Shown here in pieces: positions 42,096-51,406 of a stretch of 64,000 bases of DNA. This DNA comes from Planctomycetota bacterium (GTDB lineage Bacteria; Planctomycetota; UBA8742; UBA2392). The stretch lies in contig JACKID010000001.1 in NCBI GenBank assembly GCA_020638675.1, forward strand, positions 1,736,001-1,800,000, in the 5' to 3' direction. The notes below the pieces were generated by a model. That model did not search any database. It worked only from the letters and a program-made list of their open reading frames with translations, and had not been told where the DNA came from. The position numbers and the translations under genes are program-made. Every line of letters starts with the position of its first letter. Position 1 is the first letter of the stretch.

Positions 42096-43190
42096 ATGGA
42101 ATTCGAGCCCTTCCAGTACATGCGCTTCGCCAAGCGCCTTGAGTATGCCGACGGCATCTTCATGGCCGGCAGCGGCATGAACAAGCCCAAGCCCGGCGTG
42201 CTGGACTTCAAGCCGGCCGACCTGAGCATCGAGTCGCTGTGCAGCAACTACGGTGACCCGCGCAACGTCGCCTGGTTGGCGGAGAAGTATGCGACCACCG
42301 GAGAGCATGTGGTCATGACCGCCGGGAGCAGCGAGGCCAACTTCCTTGTGTTCGCGTCGCAGTTGAGCGCGGGCGACAAGGTCATTATCGAGACGCCCGG
42401 CTACCCGCAGTTCTTCAGCCTTGCCAGCCTGGTGGGGGCCGAGGTTTTGCCGCTGCCTCGCCGGTTCGAGGACGGGTTCCAGCCTGATGTCAGCGAGCTT
42501 CGCAAACTCCTCGACGACGGCGTGCGCATGGTTGTGCTCACGAACCTGCACAACCCCAGCATGGCGCGCATGCCCCGCGAGATCATGGTCGAGATTGCGG
42601 AAGCGGCCGCCAAGGTTGGCGCGCTGGTGCTGGTCGATGAGGTCTACGTCGATCACCTGAAGCCGGGTGACGGTGACGAGAGTGCCTTCAGCGCCGGCGA
42701 CAACGTCGTAGTCACGAGCAGCCTGACCAAAGTGTACGGGCTGAGTGGTTTGCGCTTCGGATGGGCCGTCGGGCCAAAGAGCCTGGCTTCCACCATGCTA
42801 GACCTGATCGACGTCGTGGACCCCGAGCTGCCGACAGTCACGCAGAACATGGCGCACTACGCGCTGGAGAATCTCGCCCGGCTGCGTCCGATCGCGCGGC
42901 GCCTGCACGAGCAGAACTGGCCCGTGGTCAAGGAGTGGGCCGACGCACGCGAGGATGTTGAGTACTTCCACCCGCCCGGCGGTATCACAGTCTGGCTGCG
43001 GGTCAAAGGCGTGGCCGAGACAGGGAACCTCGCGACGGTCGCCCGCCAGGATTACGGCGTACTCGTCGTGCCCGGCGAGTACTTCCAGTCTCCGGGCTGG
43101 TTGCGAGTCGGCTACAAGATTGAGCCGACGGCCGTGCGTGAGGGGCTGGCGCGCCTCGGCAAGGCCATCGACGACTTCAAGTCTCACTAG
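42096..43190 (+). CDS. Class I/II PLP-dependent aminotransferase
   Basis: The ATG at 42096 follows AGAAGAAGAG and gives 364 residues; the longer frame from 41994 has no ribosome site. The fold-type I features are present: GSSEANFLVF for phosphate binding, TNLHNPS near 149, DEVYVDH with the cofactor aspartate, the PLP lysine in SSLTKVYGLSGLRFGW and the carboxylate-binding arginine in LRVGY. The substrate is not evident. The sequence is similar in type to aspartate/alanine or valine-pyruvate aminotransferases. The next gene starts 8 bases later. Confidence 0.88.
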   Translation: MEFEPFQYMRFAKRLEYADGIFMAGSGMNKPKPGVLDFKPADLSIESLCSNYGDPRNVAWLAEKYATTGEHVVMTAGSSEANFLVFASQLSAGDKVIIETPGYPQFFSLASLVGAEVLPLPRRFEDGFQPDVSELRKLLDDGVRMVVLTNLHNPSMARMPREIMVEIAEAAAKVGALVLVDEVYVDHLKPGDGDESAFSAGDNVVVTSSLTKVYGLSGLRFGWAVGPKSLASTMLDLIDVVDPELPTVTQNMAHYALENLARLRPIARRLHEQNWPVVKEWADAREDVEYFHPPGGITVWLRVKGVAETGNLATVARQDYGVLVVPGEYFQSPGWLRVGYKIEPTAVREGLARLGKAIDDFKSH

Positions 43191-43198
43191 GGTTTCGC

Positions 43199-44197
43199 AT
43201 GTTCCTCGGTCCCACCGGCGACACGTTGTTTTACAAGCGCCGCGTGGACGGGCTCGACACGCTGTATGCCTTCCAGCCTGACACCGGCAAGATTGAGGTC
43301 CACGCGCAGATAGCCTCCAGCGCGGAGCAGTTGCGCGCCTGGCCGACCCGCAGCGGCCAGATTGTCGTATGCAATGGCTGGCCGCGCGCCCAGGGTGGGC
43401 TGAAGCTTCGTTTCTACGACGCGCAGAGGATTTCCGAGCTGTTGCAGAAGCAGGCCTCGAACCTGAACGAGGGGCTGACCGACGTGCCGGTGCTGAACGA
43501 CTTCAAGCGCGAGCGAAAAGCATTGCCCGTACAGATATTCGAGGGCATCCGCGGCGAGCAGGTGGTGCTGCCCGGGTTCAGCCCCGAACTCGATGAGTCC
43601 GGGCGGCAGCTTCCCGCGCTGTACGAGATTGACGGGACCTCGGCTTCGTACCGGCTTGCGCCACTGGATTTCCTGAAGGAAACAACGCTTCCCGGCTCTC
43701 TGGTCGAGGAGCCGGCGGGCGCCCGGCGCTGGCTGACGGTGGGGGATTCGAACCACTTGTTCGTGCTGGACGCGAAATCCCACGAGCTGGTCGGCGATGT
43801 CATCTGGCCCGCTGAACAGCAGGCGCTCGCCAGGGTCGTCTTCCATCCGGTGCGTCCGGAGGCGTGGATCAGCACCCTTTCGAGCGTATTCGTCTACGAC
43901 CGCGAACGCCTGACGCTGATCGGGGAAATCCCCGTCGAGGAAGAGCTTCGCTGGCATCGGGGTGAGCGCGTGCTTGGATTCGTTGGGGCTGTGGCTTTCA
44001 GCCAGGACGGCAGCCGCGCACTGATCGCCCGGCCTTTGTCCGGTGACTTGCTCGAGGTTGACGTGGTTACCCGCAAGCGCCTTGGGCGCATCCCGGTGGT
44101 GATCGATCCGCTGGAGCTTTGCGCGGCCCCCGGCGTCGGGCGTGTCTATATGCAGAGCCTTCGCAACGGCAATGTAAGCTGGTTCCCGTACCGGTAG
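43199..44197 (+). CDS. Probable beta-propeller protein
   Basis: The 332-residue product is almost wholly beta-strand, with repeated units such as GDTLFYKRRVDGLDTLYAF, HLFVLDAKSHELVGDV, SVFVYDRERLTLIGEI and ALIARPLSGDLLEVDV. Each resembles a YVTN or WD-type blade with a D-x-x-x-L turn. No signal peptide is seen, so it may be cytoplasmic, unless the true start lies further upstream. It sits directly before the DUF58 and transglutaminase genes, where a MoxR ATPase is usually encoded. Function is unknown. Confidence 0.68.
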   Translation: MFLGPTGDTLFYKRRVDGLDTLYAFQPDTGKIEVHAQIASSAEQLRAWPTRSGQIVVCNGWPRAQGGLKLRFYDAQRISELLQKQASNLNEGLTDVPVLNDFKRERKALPVQIFEGIRGEQVVLPGFSPELDESGRQLPALYEIDGTSASYRLAPLDFLKETTLPGSLVEEPAGARRWLTVGDSNHLFVLDAKSHELVGDVIWPAEQQALARVVFHPVRPEAWISTLSSVFVYDRERLTLIGEIPVEEELRWHRGERVLGFVGAVAFSQDGSRALIARPLSGDLLEVDVVTRKRLGRIPVVIDPLELCAAPGVGRVYMQSLRNGNVSWFPYR

Positions 44198-44268
44198 CGA
44201 TTGCTGTCGGTCTGGAGGGAACTTCCACCCCGCAAATTCGTTCGTACGTAGTAGGGGAGAGGACTGAC

Positions 44269-45498
44269 TTGAAGCTGCGCCTCGCCGCACGAATGAAACG
44301 CCTGGGCCGTCGCCTTGCGGTGATGCCGGTGCCTACGCGCCTTGGCTGGTACTTCCTTGGCGCTTCGATACTGCTGTTCGGCGCGGGCAGCTTCTACGGT
44401 GAGAACAGTTTCATCCTGCTCAGCTGCATTCCGATGGCGCTGGTGCTGGTCAATGCGATCGCCGTCTGGCTGAACGTTCGCAAGGTCGAGTTCAAGCGGC
44501 AGGTACCGCGCGAGACCCATGCGGGCGAGAGCGTTGATGTCCAGCTTCTGGTGCACAACGCCGGCGTCATTCCGCGTTTTGCGCTGGAGTTTGACGACAC
44601 GAACTTGCCCGATCTCTATCGCGACGAGTCCACCAACCTGGTCATGGCGGTCAGCCCCGGCTTCGTGCAGAGGCCGCACTACACGGCCGTCTTCGGGCGA
44701 CGCGGGCTGCACGTCATGAGCGACATGCTGGCGACCAGCGCGTTCCCGTTCGGGCTGGTGCGCATGACGCGGAGACTGGACTTCCGCAATGAAGTGTTGG
44801 TGTACCCGCGGCCTGCAAGACTTTCGCCCGGGTTTGAAGAGCAGCTGATGCGCTCCGCGCGGTTCTTCGGGGAATCTTCCGTCGCGAATCGTGGCCAGGA
44901 AGAAGTCTACGGCGTGCGCGAGTACCTGCCGGGCCAGAACGTCGCGCGCATTCATTGGCGCACGACGGCGCGTACCGGCAAGCCGATGATCCTCGAGCTT
45001 GAAGGGCGGCAGGACGCGAGCTTCCTGCTGCTGCTCGACACGTCGCCGATCGGTGACCCGGGGACGCTTCGCCAACGACTAGAGTCCGCAATCGGGCTGG
45101 TCGCGGGGCTTACGTATTTCCTCACCATGCAGGGCGTGCTGTTCCGTTTCGCCTGGTACGGCTCAAGCCTGCATGCCAGCAGCCCCGGGCGCGGCGACGC
45201 GCACTACCATGCTGTGATGGAGCGTCTGGCGCTCGCCGGCTTCTCGGAAAAGCGTCTCGGTGACTGGGTTGACCAGGTCGGCGTCGGAGTGGGGAACGAG
45301 GTTCCCGTGCTCATCACGCTCGGTCCCAAAGAGCATGCCGAGGCCAGCCTTCGGCTTGGTACCGGCGCGATGGTCATTGGCGCGGGTGCGCCCGACTTCA
45401 AACAGTACCTGCGCTTTGACCAGCTCGGGCGTCGGAGCATCGGCTCGAGCGAGCTCGATCAGGCCGGCGTCAGCCAGCGGCGAAAGGCGGTCGAGTGA
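44269..45498 (+). CDS. DUF58 domain membrane protein
   Basis: A TTG at 44269 lies 6 bases after the strong site GGGGAGAGG and gives 409 residues. The ATG at 44293 has no ribosome site. Two membrane helices (about residues 25-66) precede a beta-rich region and the DUF58 signature, whose central part is REYLPGQNVARIHWRTTAR. DUF58 proteins resemble a von Willebrand factor A fold and usually act with MoxR ATPases and transglutaminase-like proteins. Here the transglutaminase start overlaps this stop (GTGA). Confidence 0.9.
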   Translation: MKLRLAARMKRLGRRLAVMPVPTRLGWYFLGASILLFGAGSFYGENSFILLSCIPMALVLVNAIAVWLNVRKVEFKRQVPRETHAGESVDVQLLVHNAGVIPRFALEFDDTNLPDLYRDESTNLVMAVSPGFVQRPHYTAVFGRRGLHVMSDMLATSAFPFGLVRMTRRLDFRNEVLVYPRPARLSPGFEEQLMRSARFFGESSVANRGQEEVYGVREYLPGQNVARIHWRTTARTGKPMILELEGRQDASFLLLLDTSPIGDPGTLRQRLESAIGLVAGLTYFLTMQGVLFRFAWYGSSLHASSPGRGDAHYHAVMERLALAGFSEKRLGDWVDQVGVGVGNEVPVLITLGPKEHAEASLRLGTGAMVIGAGAPDFKQYLRFDQLGRRSIGSSELDQAGVSQRRKAVE

Positions 45499-47966
45499 AC
45501 GCCGGCGCACGTGAGTCGCTCTATTCCGCGCTTGCACGCCTCTCCGGTCTCGTGCTGGTGGTGCTGTGCGTGCTGTTCCAGCGCCGCGGGTTGATGGACT
45601 GGAGCGAGCTGGTGTTCCTCGGTCTCTGCATCGGGATGCAGGAGACATTCCTGCGGCTGCACGTCCTGCGGCGGCTGCGCACGCCCATGCTCGTGTTCTA
45701 CTCGATGATGCCGCTGATGCTCGTGTTGTATCACGGTACGCAGATACGCTCGCTGCAGGGTGATTTCGTCCAGATCGTTCTGTACACGCCGTTGCCGCTT
45801 GTGCTGGTAAGCGTGCAGATCATGGTGCTGTACGTCCGCGAGAATTCACGCCTGGTCAGCGTCGTGCTTGTGCTCGCGCTGTTTTCGACGGTGATCGGGG
45901 TGCGCAGACCGATGGACGATTCCATCTGGCCCTGGCTGGCCGCAATCGGCGCCGCCGCATCGTTGTTCCTGATGTTGCAGCATCCCGGCATGTTGTTTCA
46001 CGGCGTGTACATGAACCGGCGGCGCGGTGTCTTGCCGCCCTCCGGGCGTCCGGGCGGGATCATCCGCGGCTCGTTCTTTTCGGTGCTGCCGCTGTTCACG
46101 ATGAGCGTCCTGGTCGCTTCGTTGTTCCTGTACTTCTCGGTCCCGCGCCTCGATGCGCAGAGCGACGGAGAGGGCGGCTACATCATCGGCACGGACCCGG
46201 GCAACACAGGCGGGCAAATCCCACCGGATCGCCCGAACCCGGGCGGCGGCAATCAGCCGGACAATCCCGACAAGCCTCCTGACCCCACTGGCCCCGCGAC
46301 GGTGTCCGGGCTGTCGAACGGCGTGGACCTGGGTGACTTCGGCGAGATCAAGCGCTCCAACACACCGGCACTAGATGTGCGTCTCGTCGCGCCGCCGCGT
46401 GAACGCGTGCAGCAGGTGTACTTGCGCGCGTTTACCTATGCGCAGTTCGATGGCCAACGCTGGGAGCCGTTCAAGGGCACCTCCGCGACGTCGCGGGAAG
46501 TTGCGGCCGGCCAGCGCAGGGACTTGCCGGGCGCGCAGTATTCGCGCATGGCCGGCTGGAAGGATCGCCGCTACCAGGTGACGCTCAAGGAGGCGGGCGT
46601 CGGCTCATTCGGCCAGCTGCCTGTCCCCGTAGAAGCGCAGGCGCTTACCAACTACGCCGACCCGCTGTACTACAACGCAGCGGATGGCGGTGTCCTGGCG
46701 CCGCAAGCGAAGCCCGGCGACAGCTACGATGTCTTTGCGCACCAGCTGACGGCGTCAACCGAGCAGATGAGAGCGGCGCTGCGTGGCAGAGGCCCGGCTT
46801 CGTCGCCTCGTCCGGCATATCTGCAAGTGCCGGAGGATCTGCGTAGCGCGATCAAGCAGCGCTTTACCTTCTACGACATCTTCGAGGCCAAGGTACGAAG
46901 CCCCGACCAAGGCGCATACGCGACTGCTTCGGACATCGTTGCGATGTTCGCAACGTTCAAGCTGACCGACCGCAAGACGGCCGCGTGGACGTATTCGCTG
47001 GATTTCCGCCCGGAGCCCGGCCCGGACGCAATCGCCCGGTTCTTGGACACCAAGGCGGAAAAGCCCGAACGCTTTGGCCACTGCGAGTACTTCGCGAGCG
47101 CCATGTGCGCCTTGCTGCGCTGCTATGGCGTGCCTTCGCGAGTGGTGGCGGGCTTCCTTGCGAACAAGCCGAATGACGATGGCGTGTTTGAAGTAACCGC
47201 AGCTTCGGCCCACGCATGGGTCGAGGTCTACTTCGACAACTACGGCTGGCTGGCGTTCGACCCGACGCCGTCAGATACCAGCAATGCGGGCGGCGACACT
47301 GACCCTGTCGTGCAGGATCCGAAGAACACAGACCCCAAGGGCGATCCGAACAATCCGGACGAAGCCGCGGCCGACGGCGGCGAAGCGCAGCCGAAGGACT
47401 GGCTGAAGCGCTATGACAGCCGGGCGCAGCAGGAGGTCTTCCGCAACATCGGGGGCACGGTCAAAGAAGTGGTCCGCAGTGTGGACGGCTTTCTCGCGCG
47501 CCTGATGGCATGGCTGCCGGACTGGCTGTTCCCATCCAGCGGGATCCTGCGCGCGGCGTGTGTATTGCTGCCGCCTGCGATCGTGGTGCTGGTGATGCTT
47601 TTCCTGCGGCGCAAACGCAAGAAGATCGAAGCCAAGGTGCTGAAGCAGATGGGCGAGGGTGGCCGAAAGCGCGAGCGCAGCCTGTACTTCCAGCTGCTTC
47701 TGCTGCTCGCCCGGCACGGCTTCCAGAAGCGTGCCAGCGAGACGCCGCGCGAGTTCGCCCGTCGCGTGCTGCGCAAAGGAGGCGAGATGCACAAGCCGAT
47801 CCTCGAGCTGACGGAAATCTACTACGCGCTGCGCTTCGGGCTGGAGGGCGAGATGGAGTCGGACTTCAAGCGCGAACTCGCGAAGTATTCTTCCGCACTA
47901 CGCGGGTTGGACCGCGATCGGCGCTCTGGCTCTTCGGCGGTGGGGGAGGCTCCTCGGCCTGCATAG
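45495..47966 (+). CDS. TgpA-type membrane transglutaminase
   Basis: The 823-residue protein starts with six or so membrane helices (DUF3488 region) and continues with a Gly/Pro/Asn-rich linker and an exported transglutaminase domain. The Cys-His-Asp triad is present: C530 (GHCEYFASAM), H573 (SAHAWVEVYF) and D589 (AFDPTPSD). A last membrane helix and a DUF4129-like cytoplasmic tail follow. Related TgpA has periplasmic transglutaminase activity and is essential in Pseudomonas. The GTG start overlaps the DUF58 stop. The final 101 bases overlap the 3' end of the convergent BatA-like gene. Confidence 0.92.
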   Translation: MNAGARESLYSALARLSGLVLVVLCVLFQRRGLMDWSELVFLGLCIGMQETFLRLHVLRRLRTPMLVFYSMMPLMLVLYHGTQIRSLQGDFVQIVLYTPLPLVLVSVQIMVLYVRENSRLVSVVLVLALFSTVIGVRRPMDDSIWPWLAAIGAAASLFLMLQHPGMLFHGVYMNRRRGVLPPSGRPGGIIRGSFFSVLPLFTMSVLVASLFLYFSVPRLDAQSDGEGGYIIGTDPGNTGGQIPPDRPNPGGGNQPDNPDKPPDPTGPATVSGLSNGVDLGDFGEIKRSNTPALDVRLVAPPRERVQQVYLRAFTYAQFDGQRWEPFKGTSATSREVAAGQRRDLPGAQYSRMAGWKDRRYQVTLKEAGVGSFGQLPVPVEAQALTNYADPLYYNAADGGVLAPQAKPGDSYDVFAHQLTASTEQMRAALRGRGPASSPRPAYLQVPEDLRSAIKQRFTFYDIFEAKVRSPDQGAYATASDIVAMFATFKLTDRKTAAWTYSLDFRPEPGPDAIARFLDTKAEKPERFGHCEYFASAMCALLRCYGVPSRVVAGFLANKPNDDGVFEVTAASAHAWVEVYFDNYGWLAFDPTPSDTSNAGGDTDPVVQDPKNTDPKGDPNNPDEAAADGGEAQPKDWLKRYDSRAQQEVFRNIGGTVKEVVRSVDGFLARLMAWLPDWLFPSSGILRAACVLLPPAIVVLVMLFLRRKRKKIEAKVLKQMGEGGRKRERSLYFQLLLLLARHGFQKRASETPREFARRVLRKGGEMHKPILELTEIYYALRFGLEGEMESDFKRELAKYSSALRGLDRDRRSGSSAVGEAPRPA

Positions 47967-49806
47967 GAAAGCGCCGGCGGAACCAGAACCAGTCGAACAA
48001 AAGCAATGCGGCGGCGAGCAACGCCAGCCACGGTCGAAGCTCAAGGTCGCGGCGCTCGCCCTCTCCCGCGAAGTTCTGCATCCACTCCGTCATGGCGGAC
48101 TCGTCATACTCGAGGGGCTGCGCGACTTCGAGGTTGGACTCGCCCGCATCCAGAAGACTGACGCCCAGCAGGGGAAGGTCCGTGTCGTTCAAGCCTTCGA
48201 AGCGGTAGATCCCTGTGTTGTCAAAGTGAAGCGCGCGCCCCGGTGAGCCTGGCTCAAGCTCGGACGCGTCCGCGGGCCCGTAGCGAAACTCCGCCCGTCC
48301 GGCCAGCTCGGCGATCGCAACAGTCTGCCGTGTGCTGACCGCCCCGCGCGGCAAAGGTTCGCGCACCCGCCGCACGTAGTCGAACCAGTTGGCCCAGAAG
48401 ATGACGAACGCGAGCTTGCCCGTGAAGCCTGTGGCGTTTTCATCCAGCGGGAAGGCGATCAGCAGATCCTGCAGATCGTTGTCGCGGGTTAGAGTCGCCA
48501 CGGCCGTGCCCGCGCCTGCTTCCAACACGGGTTTGATGTAGCGGCCGGATTCGATGGAGTAGACCTTCGGCACGCGTATGTCCGGCGCGCCGGCGCCTCG
48601 CCACAACGAGCTGGAGGTCGGGCGGGTGGCCGCACCCGGCACCTCAATCTCATCCCCAAAGGAAATGCCGGACGGAGCGGCCAGGGGCCCGAAGTAGACC
48701 GCGGGCAGGCGAGGTTCCGCGCCGGAAGATGCTGCGTCAGTGAACAGAAAGGCGGTATCGCGATCCGTCGTTGCGCCGGGGGGCAGCAGCCTGACGACTC
48801 CCATGGCGTCCTGAATAGCCTCGACCGCCCGGGTCAATGCCGGCGGTGCTTCTCCCGTAATGACTACGTCCTGAACCGGAAGGCGGCTGTATCGGAGCCA
48901 CGCGACGTTGTCGAGTTCTAGCCCGTCGTCCAGCTTGAGGCGCAGGCTGTACAGCCCCGGCTTGACTCCGCTGAACGTGACCGGTGTGCGAATGCCGGGT
49001 TGCAATGTGATGTCGCGGGCGTCAACCAACTCGGACGAGCCGTCTGACAGGCTGCGCTCCAGCACGACGGGAACCCGGACGTTGCTCTCGGCGCCGCTCA
49101 GGTCCACGCCGAAGAAGAGGTCGACGTCCGATGCAGAGAGTTCGCTCAGACTGGCTGTCACGATGCCTGCGTTCATCTTCGCCGTGCCCGCCGGAACGAG
49201 CCACGCGCCCGCGAGGTCACCCGGAGAGTGGTCGCTGATCAACACGACTCGCTGCGTGGCGCCATCGGTCATCTGGCCAAGCGCTCGGGCAAGGGCCGAG
49301 TTAGAGGCGCCGAATTCCGCCGCCTGCAGCTCATCCAGACTCGCCCTGGCGACGGAGCCCTCGACGTTGGCAGCGGTGATCGCACGCATGTTCCCGTCCC
49401 ATGCGAAGACGGAAAACGGGCTGTTGCCGGCGGCCGCGATTACGTCATTCGCGCGTTCACGGACGAGATCCATGCGCGTTCCGCCTTTTTCGTAGGCGGA
49501 CATGCTGGCGGTGACGTCGACGATGATTGTGACCGGCACACCGCGCTGCTCACCGCCGGGGATTCGGAAGCCCGCCAGGGCCAGCACGAGTGCAATCAGC
49601 GACAAGAGCATCAGCAGCAGCGACAGCGACTTCTGCAGGCGCTGAAACGGCGACGTCGCGATCTGCGCTCTTGCAACGCCGACCCACAACACGACGCTCG
49701 GCACACGCTTGCGCACCGGCTTGTGCCGCAGCATGTACAGCAACAGCAACGGCCCGATCAGCAGGCCGAGCCATAGTGCCGTGGGGCTCGCGAACCAGTT
49801 TCCCAT
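47866..49806 (-). CDS. BatA/VWA domain membrane protein
   Basis: A 646-residue protein beginning with the BatA N-terminal pair of membrane helices (FASPTALWLGLLIG and a second near 60-80). A von Willebrand A domain follows, with a metal site of the form DVTASMS, where the second position of the DxSxS motif is Thr. Extracytoplasmic beta domains, a C-terminal helix (LALLAAALLLFDWFW) and a basic cytoplasmic tail complete it. It faces the DUF58-transglutaminase operon and overlaps it tail to tail by 101 bases. Such proteins are usually coexpressed with those partners; the convergent arrangement here is unusual. Confidence 0.88.
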   Translation of the reverse strand: MGNWFASPTALWLGLLIGPLLLLYMLRHKPVRKRVPSVVLWVGVARAQIATSPFQRLQKSLSLLLMLLSLIALVLALAGFRIPGGEQRGVPVTIIVDVTASMSAYEKGGTRMDLVRERANDVIAAAGNSPFSVFAWDGNMRAITAANVEGSVARASLDELQAAEFGASNSALARALGQMTDGATQRVVLISDHSPGDLAGAWLVPAGTAKMNAGIVTASLSELSASDVDLFFGVDLSGAESNVRVPVVLERSLSDGSSELVDARDITLQPGIRTPVTFSGVKPGLYSLRLKLDDGLELDNVAWLRYSRLPVQDVVITGEAPPALTRAVEAIQDAMGVVRLLPPGATTDRDTAFLFTDAASSGAEPRLPAVYFGPLAAPSGISFGDEIEVPGAATRPTSSSLWRGAGAPDIRVPKVYSIESGRYIKPVLEAGAGTAVATLTRDNDLQDLLIAFPLDENATGFTGKLAFVIFWANWFDYVRRVREPLPRGAVSTRQTVAIAELAGRAEFRYGPADASELEPGSPGRALHFDNTGIYRFEGLNDTDLPLLGVSLLDAGESNLEVAQPLEYDESAMTEWMQNFAGEGERRDLELRPWLALLAAALLLFDWFWFRRRFPMQAEEPPPPPKSQSADRGPTRVVRKNTSRVRA

Positions 49807-49845
49807 TCGTGCCTGTTCTTACGTTTTCAGGCCACACGCTGCCGC

Positions 49846-49877
49846 AAAAGAAACAGGCAGCGCCGCAGCGCTGCCTG
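49846..49877 (-). terminator. Rho-independent terminator of the STAS gene
   Basis: A perfect 10-bp stem (CAGGCAGCGC with GCGCTGCCTG, loop CGCA) at 49854-49877 is followed on the minus strand by TTTCTTTT. It lies 20 bases after the stop of the STAS-containing gene and 40 bases before the BatA-like start, separating the two genes. Confidence 0.88.
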
Positions 49878-49897
49878 AAGACTTTGCCTTGAATCTG

Positions 49898-50992
49898 CTA
49901 GCGGCGGAAGCTCATCACCACGACCGTGCCGCCCTTCGGGTGCGGGCGCATCGCAAGGTCCGGCATGATCTGGGCCGCGGCCGGGAAGTATGCGCGCGGG
50001 TCGCCCTGAAGCGTCGGCCCGGCGACGATGAACTTGATCTGCAGGTTGCGGCGCGCGGGCAGGAACGCCACGGCGTAGCTTTCGTAGATACGTCCCTGAT
50101 AGCAGTTCTGGAGGACGCCCTGCAGGATCTGGTCGAGACCCTGCTTGAGCTGGTTGTAGTCACCTTCGTTGTAGCCTGCGCGACGGCACATTGCGCCAAG
50201 GTACAGGTTGAAGCCTTCGCGGCATTCCGGCGTAAACGCCAGGGTCAGCTGGCTGGTCGCCGGCGCAAGCTCGACGCCAAACTGCGGGTCGACGACGAAC
50301 GCCGTGGCGCAGCTCGGGCACTTGTAGCGGCCGGTCTGGCTGACCTTGAAGCTGGCGCCACAGTTCGGGCACGCCACGACTTGCGGGTTGTCGCGCGACG
50401 GCGGAGTCCACTGGCCCGTTGCCGGACGGCCGTACTGGCCGGTCGGCGGACGCTGCACCGCGCCAGTCTGGCGACGCTGGACAGGCGCCGTCTGCGGACG
50501 CTGCTGCTGCGGCGCGTATTGCGGCTGCTGCTGGGTCGGCGGACGCTGCTGGTGCTGTCCGGTCGGCGGACGCTGCTGTTGTGGCGGAGGCGCGTGCTGC
50601 TGCTGAGCCTGTGCGGGCGCCGCTTCGCCGCCTTTGCTTGAGGCAAGGAAGTTCACGGCCTCATCTTCGTTCGTGAAAATGCGGAAGAACGAGTTCAGGC
50701 CAAGCATGTCGAAAACGACCTTGACCTTCGGGTGCACGCGGATGAGTGCCAGCCCGCCGCCGACCTTCTCAAGGTTGTCGGCAGTTGCCACAAGGCTGCC
50801 CAAGCCCGTCGAGTTGACGTACTTGATGCCCTGCATGTCGAGGACGAAGTTGGTGTACCCGTCCTCCTGCAGCTGCTTGAGTTGGGATTCGAAGGAGATG
50901 ACTGTGGTGGCGTCAATGGCGCCTTCCACAACGACCCGGGCCGTGTTGGCCAGTGCGTCTATCGGCGTGATGTCGAAACGTAGATCGGTCAA
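49898..50992 (-). CDS. STAS domain protein with PTGQ-rich linker, zinc ribbon and HATPase-like C-terminus
   Basis: The start is a TTG at 50992, six bases after AAGGAG; the earlier ATG at 51049 has no ribosome site. Residues 1-118 form a STAS (anti-sigma antagonist) domain with the phosphoacceptor S61 in VNSTGLGSL. Residues 122-200 are Gln/Pro-rich with the motif RPPTGQ at 141 and 181 and variants nearby. A zinc ribbon (C208, C211, C225, C228) follows. The last 115 residues resemble a degenerate RsbW-type HATPase: helix around QGVLQNCYQ, strand LQIKFIVAG and final KGGTVVVMSF. It would be a signalling adaptor. The linker motif recurs in the divergent neighbour. Confidence 0.78.
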   Translation of the reverse strand: MTDLRFDITPIDALANTARVVVEGAIDATTVISFESQLKQLQEDGYTNFVLDMQGIKYVNSTGLGSLVATADNLEKVGGGLALIRVHPKVKVVFDMLGLNSFFRIFTNEDEAVNFLASSKGGEAAPAQAQQQHAPPPQQQRPPTGQHQQRPPTQQQPQYAPQQQRPQTAPVQRRQTGAVQRPPTGQYGRPATGQWTPPSRDNPQVVACPNCGASFKVSQTGRYKCPSCATAFVVDPQFGVELAPATSQLTLAFTPECREGFNLYLGAMCRRAGYNEGDYNQLKQGLDQILQGVLQNCYQGRIYESYAVAFLPARRNLQIKFIVAGPTLQGDPRAYFPAAAQIMPDLAMRPHPKGGTVVVMSFRR

Positions 50993-51406
50993 GGGTGCTC
51001 CTTGAATGCTCCCAGTGTGCAAACTGCGCAAAACGCAAGTTATGCACACCCCCGTAATGGGGATCGTTCATCAAATGCAAATCTAGACCGAGGTAAATCT
51101 GGCTTGTCATTGATACATCCCATGCCACTTAGCGTCAACCGCAAACGAGGGTTACGAGATTTGACACAACCCATCAACTTGCACCGGCCGACCTTGTCAG
51201 CAAGCCCCGGTCTACTACAATTCAATCAGACAAGGCCATCGGCGTGTCGTATTCGCAGCGCTAAACATTTGAGACACTTCGGCTTGTGCTGCCTGGGCAA
51301 ACAAGGCGAAAGGTGTTGCCATAGTTCTGTCTTCATTCTATGGATTTCCGGGCTATTGATGCGCGCGCGCGCACTGCACCCGAACCGTTGAATCAGGTTT
51401 CGCCAC
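50993..51406. promoter_or_regulatory. 414-base divergent intergenic region
   Basis: This gap between the two PTGQ-repeat genes is visibly richer in A and T than its surroundings. It should hold both promoters. One candidate for the rightward gene is TTGCCA (51316-51321), 17 bases, TATGGA (51339-51344), which is weak. A run of alternating G and C is found at 51359-51371. I see no ORF with coding character, no tRNA and no strong hairpin. Confidence 0.45.

Noticed and set aside
43741..43760. A GGGGGATTCGAACCAC stretch resembling a tRNA T-arm in reverse complement.
   Set aside because: It lies in the middle of an intact beta-propeller reading frame, and no acceptor or anticodon arm can be drawn around it.
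51359..51371. A short run of alternating G and C before the PTGQ-repeat gene, possibly Z-DNA forming.
   Set aside because: It is only 13 bases and runs of this kind are common in GC-rich genomes.
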